Below, one piece after another: positions 60,980 to 64,000 of a stretch of DNA of 64,000 nucleotides; within the stretch, counting starts at the first letter, position 1; each line of letters starts with the position of its first letter. The notes below the pieces were generated by a model. It was not told where the DNA came from and searched no databases. It was given only the letters and a program-made list of their open reading frames with translations. This DNA is from Bog-473 sp963779735 (GTDB lineage: Bacteria > Actinomycetota > Acidimicrobiia > Acidimicrobiales > RAAP-2): contig CAVZZJ010000007.1 in assembly GCA_963779735.1 (NCBI GenBank), positions 248,001 through 312,000 on the forward strand. Direction: 5' to 3'. The position numbers were made by a program, and so were the translations under genes.

Positions 60980-61147
60980 ATGTCAGAGGTAACAAACGAT
61001 CGGCGAGCAGAGTGGGCACGAGCGGCCCACGATGCGTTCGCTCGCCAGAACGGGCAGAGGGTCGACCTGCCCGACGGGGACACCGAGGTTTTCAGCGGGC
61101 ACTGGTGCGTCGCACGGGCGGCCGGTATCTGTCGAGGTGGACCGTGA
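60980..61147 (+). CDS. 55-residue island protein
   Basis: SEVTNDRRAEWARAAHDAFA begins a 55-residue protein with polar helices and an HWCVARAAGICRG end. Its ATG lies six bases after a hairpin that includes its likely Shine-Dalgarno. It converges with the HTH gene 70 bp away. Not recognised; coding quality is good for its length. Confidence 0.55.
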   Translation: MSEVTNDRRAEWARAAHDAFARQNGQRVDLPDGDTEVFSGHWCVARAAGICRGGP

Positions 61148-61217
61148 GCTCGATCACTTGGCTCCGCGTCAGGGTCGTTCGATAACGGTCCAGATCTTTC
61201 GTCAGGCGAGGCATACT

Positions 61218-61940
61218 TCAGGCCACCAGGCGTTCGACGGCGTAGCGACGGCGGCGCCGGAGATGACCCGCCGGCACGCCGGCGAGATCGGCCACTTCGT
61301 TTATCGACAGGCCCAGTACCCTCGTCGCATAGATGACGGCGGCGTCGGCGATCTTGAGTCCGTAAGCGGTCGCATCGCCGAGGACATTGGCCAAGAGCTC
61401 CTCGCCGCTCGGACCGACCGACGCCGCCAGATGGTCCAAGGCATCAGGGTCACCGCTCTGGCGAGAGCGGTGACGACACTCGCTCTTTTGCAGGGTGCGT
61501 AGCCGGGTGCGCACCCCGTCCAACAGGTCGACGGCGGCATAGGGGCGGTCGCTGCCCGCCCAGCGACTGGTCAGTTCCCAGAGCACAGAGATGGCGTCGG
61601 CATAGAAAGCATCAAGATCGCTCCACGGGCCGTTGGCCGTGACGATGCGCCGGGACAGGGTGAGCACCCCGGGGATGAGGGCTTGGACGATGGCCCGGGG
61701 AATGAGCGGATCAATCTGGGCACCCTTCACCATGGCGGCGATCACCCCCGCAGCGTCGTTGCGAGTCAGACGGAGAGATGAGGGCGACAGTGCGGCTACC
61801 AACTCGGCCAGGTTCTCCACGCCGAGATCGGCCACGACCGGCTCGCACGCACCCAGGCGGCAACACGCCGTGCGCGACGCCAGCGTCGTCCCAAGGGCGA
61901 GCCATTCGATGCGGAGACCTCTGATGGTGGGGGAGTCCAT
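61218..61940 (-). CDS. Sigma-like HTH protein with duplicated N-terminus
   Basis: A 240-residue protein starting MDSPTIRGLRIEWLALGTTL. The middle (residues about 75-130) is helical. The C-terminus LGLSINEVADLAGVPAGHLR is a helix-turn-helix like sigma-70 region 4. No region 2 is recognisable. The upstream DNA (61940-62235) contains the TTCATGGT/CACCAGCTCA repeat cluster, making autoregulation or recognition of these repeats plausible but inferred. A 54-residue paralogue of its N-terminus lies at 58845-59009. ATG 61940 is chosen because that copy starts at the same place. Confidence 0.7.
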   Translation of the reverse strand: MDSPTIRGLRIEWLALGTTLASRTACCRLGACEPVVADLGVENLAELVAALSPSSLRLTRNDAAGVIAAMVKGAQIDPLIPRAIVQALIPGVLTLSRRIVTANGPWSDLDAFYADAISVLWELTSRWAGSDRPYAAVDLLDGVRTRLRTLQKSECRHRSRQSGDPDALDHLAASVGPSGEELLANVLGDATAYGLKIADAAVIYATRVLGLSINEVADLAGVPAGHLRRRRRYAVERLVA

Positions 61941-61986
61941 GCGGCCACCATGACGGTGGGCCTTCATGAAAACCGTAATGAAAACC

Positions 61987-62230
61987 TTCATGGTGGACAG
62001 AAATCGACGAATTCTTTGGCGTCTCAAGAAACACCAGCTCAGAGCGCCATGGTTTGGGACGACTGACAAAGAACCAGCTCACGGGGTTCATGGTTGGCAC
62101 CATGAAGGGGTTCATGGTGAATGAGGCCGGGTTCGCTGGCTCAACTCCGTTTTTGGCTCTCAGCGCGAGCGCCCGCGGCGAAACACCAGCTCAAGGGGTT
62201 CATGGTTGGCACCATGAACCCTTCATCGTG
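61987..62230. repeat. Iteron-like cluster 2 (upstream of the HTH gene)
   Basis: TTCATGGTT/G boxes at 61987, 62087, 62111 and 62199, with a divergent one at 62222. ACCAGCTCA blocks lie at 62033, 62073 and 62185. Inverted ACCATGAA arms lie at 62099 and 62211, forming eight-base hairpins around a TGGC-type loop. Copies in this cluster align with those of cluster 1 in order and spacing. Confidence 0.85.
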
Positions 62231-62266
62231 CACTCAGCGGTTGAGGGTGGGGCCGACACGGGCTGA

Positions 62267-62629
62267 ATGACGGGCCGATCGGTAAAACCTGGTTCGCGGC
62301 TCGGCCTCTCCGTTCGCACCGAGGGGGGTGAGCTCGAGATCGAGACCGGGCGCCACCGGACTGACGAGTCAGCGGAGTTGAGGTGGGCGCCCCGAGTTGT
62401 CGATAGCGAGATTTCTCGCAATGGGATGCTCGCCGCAGGATTTGGCGACCCAGTTCTTATGGTGAGACCTCACCCGGCGCGCCCGCCCGATCGCTCTGGT
62501 CGAACGGTCGGCAAGAGGCGACCAACCCTCGGGCATCCGCTGGCCTGGCACAGTGAACCAAGCAAGGGCTTTCACCCGAGGTTCGGCCTCGATTCATTGT
62601 CGGACTTTGTTCGGGGACGTGCAGCGTGA
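62267..62629 (+). CDS. Hypothetical protein, uncertain
   Basis: A 120-residue ATG-initiated frame right after the repeat cluster. The first 60 residues (LGLSVRTEGGELEIETGRHR) look protein-like; the second half is Arg/Pro/His-rich and doubtful. No Shine-Dalgarno is evident. The next 490 bp, up to 63121, contain no gene that I can support. Confidence 0.3.
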   Translation: MTGRSVKPGSRLGLSVRTEGGELEIETGRHRTDESAELRWAPRVVDSEISRNGMLAAGFGDPVLMVRPHPARPPDRSGRTVGKRRPTLGHPLAWHSEPSKGFHPRFGLDSLSDFVRGRAA

Positions 62630-63121
62630 CCCACGATCTACAGCTCACGGCGCGCCGCTCTATTTCCGGGCGATCGTCTCACCATCGGGGCATGGCCGAA
62701 TCGAGGATTCCGTGCCCTCTGGAGTCGGCGACGTCCTCTGTATCTCATGCCGATGGCTGCTGCCCGTTCTCGTCCCGGCGCACGGTCACCAGCACTCACC
62801 TACATGCAATGCGAGCACCCTGCACCGACGACGGCTGGATCGACTGCAGGTCCCGGCTCCTTCGGCCACAGATCTTGCGCGGTGTTCGCTGTCTCGCTCT
62901 CCCATGTGGCTGGCTGTCTTCAAGATGATGCACCGGTCCGTCGGGCGTCAAGGCTGCGGACAACTTCTGACGGCGCTCGCTGCGTTCTCTTCGACACTGC
63001 GCTCACTGACCGTGACCGGTCCCGCCAGAACTTCTCCTCGGCCCTTCGGGCACCCCTGACGCTCCGCCTTTCCCCCGGAGCCACTTCTTTCCAACACCAA
63101 CCCACAAGAGAGGAAACAAAA

Positions 63122-63472
63122 ATGAACACCGTAACGATCACCGGCCGCTTCACCGCCGACCCCGAAATGAAGATCACTTCGGGCGCAGGTAAGGCCGTCA
63201 CCACCGTGAGGGTGGCCATCAACGAGCAGGGACGAGACAAGACGGTCTTCATCGACCTGCAGTCCTGGGAAAAGACAGCTGAGTTCATCGCCAGCTACGG
63301 CACCAAGGGCCGACTCTTCGAAGCCACCGCCCGCCTGGCCCTCGACCAGTGGACCGACGGCGAAGGAGGCCAGCACTCCAAGCACTACTTGGTCACCGGC
63401 CCCTACCAGTTCCGGTTCTTGGACAAGTCCACCAGCACCGATGAGCCCGAGGCCCCAGCCGAAGATGGCTGA
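63122..63472 (+). CDS. Single-stranded DNA-binding protein (island copy 2, divergent)
   Basis: A 116-residue OB-fold protein: NTVTITGRFTADPEMKITSG, TVRVAINEQGRDKTVFIDLQSWEKTAEFIASYGTKGRLFE. It is only distantly like copy 1, shorter, and has an acidic tail (STDEPEAPAEDG) without the DDDIPF tip. AGAGG lies ten bases before ATG 63122. A rho-independent terminator follows directly. A second, divergent SSB suggests that single-stranded DNA is part of the element's life cycle. Confidence 0.9.
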   Translation: MNTVTITGRFTADPEMKITSGAGKAVTTVRVAINEQGRDKTVFIDLQSWEKTAEFIASYGTKGRLFEATARLALDQWTDGEGGQHSKHYLVTGPYQFRFLDKSTSTDEPEAPAEDG

Positions 63473-63486
63473 GCCCAAAGCAGAGG

Positions 63487-63518
63487 AGAGGGGGACCCTT
63501 CGGGGTCCCCCTCTTTTT
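63487..63518 (+). terminator. Rho-independent terminator of the second SSB gene
   Basis: AGAGGGGGACCC (63487-63498), TTCG tetraloop, GGGTCCCCCTCT (63503-63514) and a run of T make a perfect 12-bp stem terminator 14 bases after the stop. Confidence 0.96.
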
Positions 63519-63740
63519 CGTCATAGCGGTGGTGGTCACAAGTGGCACAAGTCGCCGACGCACGTAGTCGCCTTGTTCGCTGTCGCGCGAGAGGAAATTC
63601 GCGGCTTCTTGGCAAGCGCCACAACGACCGTCAGGCGCGTGGAGGCATTGACCGTGGCGCCGCTCATGGCGGTCCGGACGAAGGAGATAGGCATGCACGA
63701 CGTTTATGATCCGCAAAGAACCAGAAATTTGCATCGCTAC

Positions 63741-63905
63741 AAAACACCAGGCCAGAGGGTTCATGGTTGGCCCGGTGGGATTCATGATGAACGAACGGAT
63801 TCACTGAGCCTGCTTCACGATCCAGACGCGAAGCGATCGGCCGAAGCGACAAAGCACCAGCTCAGAGGGTTCATGGTTCCCGCGAGGAGGGTTCATGGTG
63901 GCGAC
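63741..63905. repeat. Iteron-like cluster 3
   Basis: Two further copies of the composite repeat: CACCAGGCCA at 63745 with TTCATGGTT at 63760 and TTCATGATG at 63781; CACCAGCTCA at 63855 with TTCATGGTT at 63870 and TTCATGGTG at 63892. Here the inverted ACCATGAA arm is lost, but the 21-22 bp box spacing is kept. The rest of 63519-64000 has no gene that I can support. Confidence 0.85.
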
Positions 63906-64000
63906 AGAGCTGCCGTCCCTACTGGCCCGGCGCCGCATGAACTGACCGCGGCACGCTCGGCGGCCCGGTCCCCGGCTCCTTTATCGCGAGGAACTTCGGG

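Noticed and set aside
62630..63121. Genes in the 490 bp before the second SSB gene
   Set aside because: Open frames there are Ser/Arg/Cys-rich, lack ribosome binding sites and do not resemble any family.
63519..63785. Minus-strand protein with CLHAPDGRCGACQEA near 63.6 kb
   Set aside because: The Cys motif is suggestive, but its frame runs through the terminator and antisense to the second SSB gene, with no good start; kept only as a note.
59045..63905. CRISPR array for the island repeats
   Set aside because: Units are dispersed, not regularly spaced, have no unique spacers and no cas genes nearby.

Overview
The window is a GC-rich actinobacterial chromosome segment (about 54.7 kb) that runs into an accessory island (about 55.3 kb to the window end). 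Class Acidimicrobiia is my best guess, by inference. The support is actinobacterial gene order, many GTG/TTG starts, and an AroA-Cmk fusion. The block HAD phosphatase - tlyA - nadK - recN - pyrG - NUDIX - xerD ... scpA - scpB - rluB ... cmk - der keeps the order I know from Mycobacterium tuberculosis (Rv1692 to Rv1713).

Layout. 0-6.8 kb: a frameshifted Rv1355c-like ThiF/nitroreductase gene, then a coupled three-gene c-di-GMP operon (GAF-GGDEF-EAL, GGDEF, unknown). 6.8-8 kb: aldo/keto reductase and a tiny basic protein. 8-20.7 kb: the conserved housekeeping block, with a site-2 protease, a DksA/TraR protein and a divergent trpS inserted. 20.7-24.3 kb: small membrane proteins, an ArsR/SRPBCC pair preceded by 12-bp tandem repeats, and an mscL remnant. 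24.3-28.3 kb: a minus-strand MoxR - DUF58 - transglutaminase operon. 30.2-34.4 kb: a coupled aromatic operon (aroH, tyrA, aroA-cmk fusion) with a PlsC acyltransferase. 34.4-43.3 kb: SpoIIE phosphatase, glycosyltransferases, ispH, DUF512 radical-SAM protein, der and 6-phosphogluconate dehydrogenase. 43.3-54.6 kb: LCP cell-wall ligase, TatA, a VOC protein, an ECF sigma factor, a two-RCK potassium channel, a transglutaminase and a cation exchanger.

The island starts at a tRNA-Pro(GGG) 5' half that stops in the anticodon loop (55343-55383). A tyrosine integrase lies 140 bp away. Beyond it are a broken Doc/Fic toxin with its antitoxin, several decayed small genes, two different single-stranded DNA-binding proteins, small coupled genes with structured leaders, a sigma-like HTH gene with a shortened duplicate, and a dispersed repeat family. 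Each repeat joins a GACAAAgCACCAGCTCAG block to TTCATGGT boxes 21-24 bp apart, often with an ACCATGAA inverted arm. Repeat clusters sit upstream of both copies of the duplicated gene. This repeat/HTH/SSB arrangement is the most novel-looking part of the window. It resembles an iteron or operator system of an integrative element, but that role is inferred.

Several genes show single-base frame breaks (near 800, 57185, 58000 and 60060). Those in the island may be decay; the one near 800 could also be a sequencing indel.
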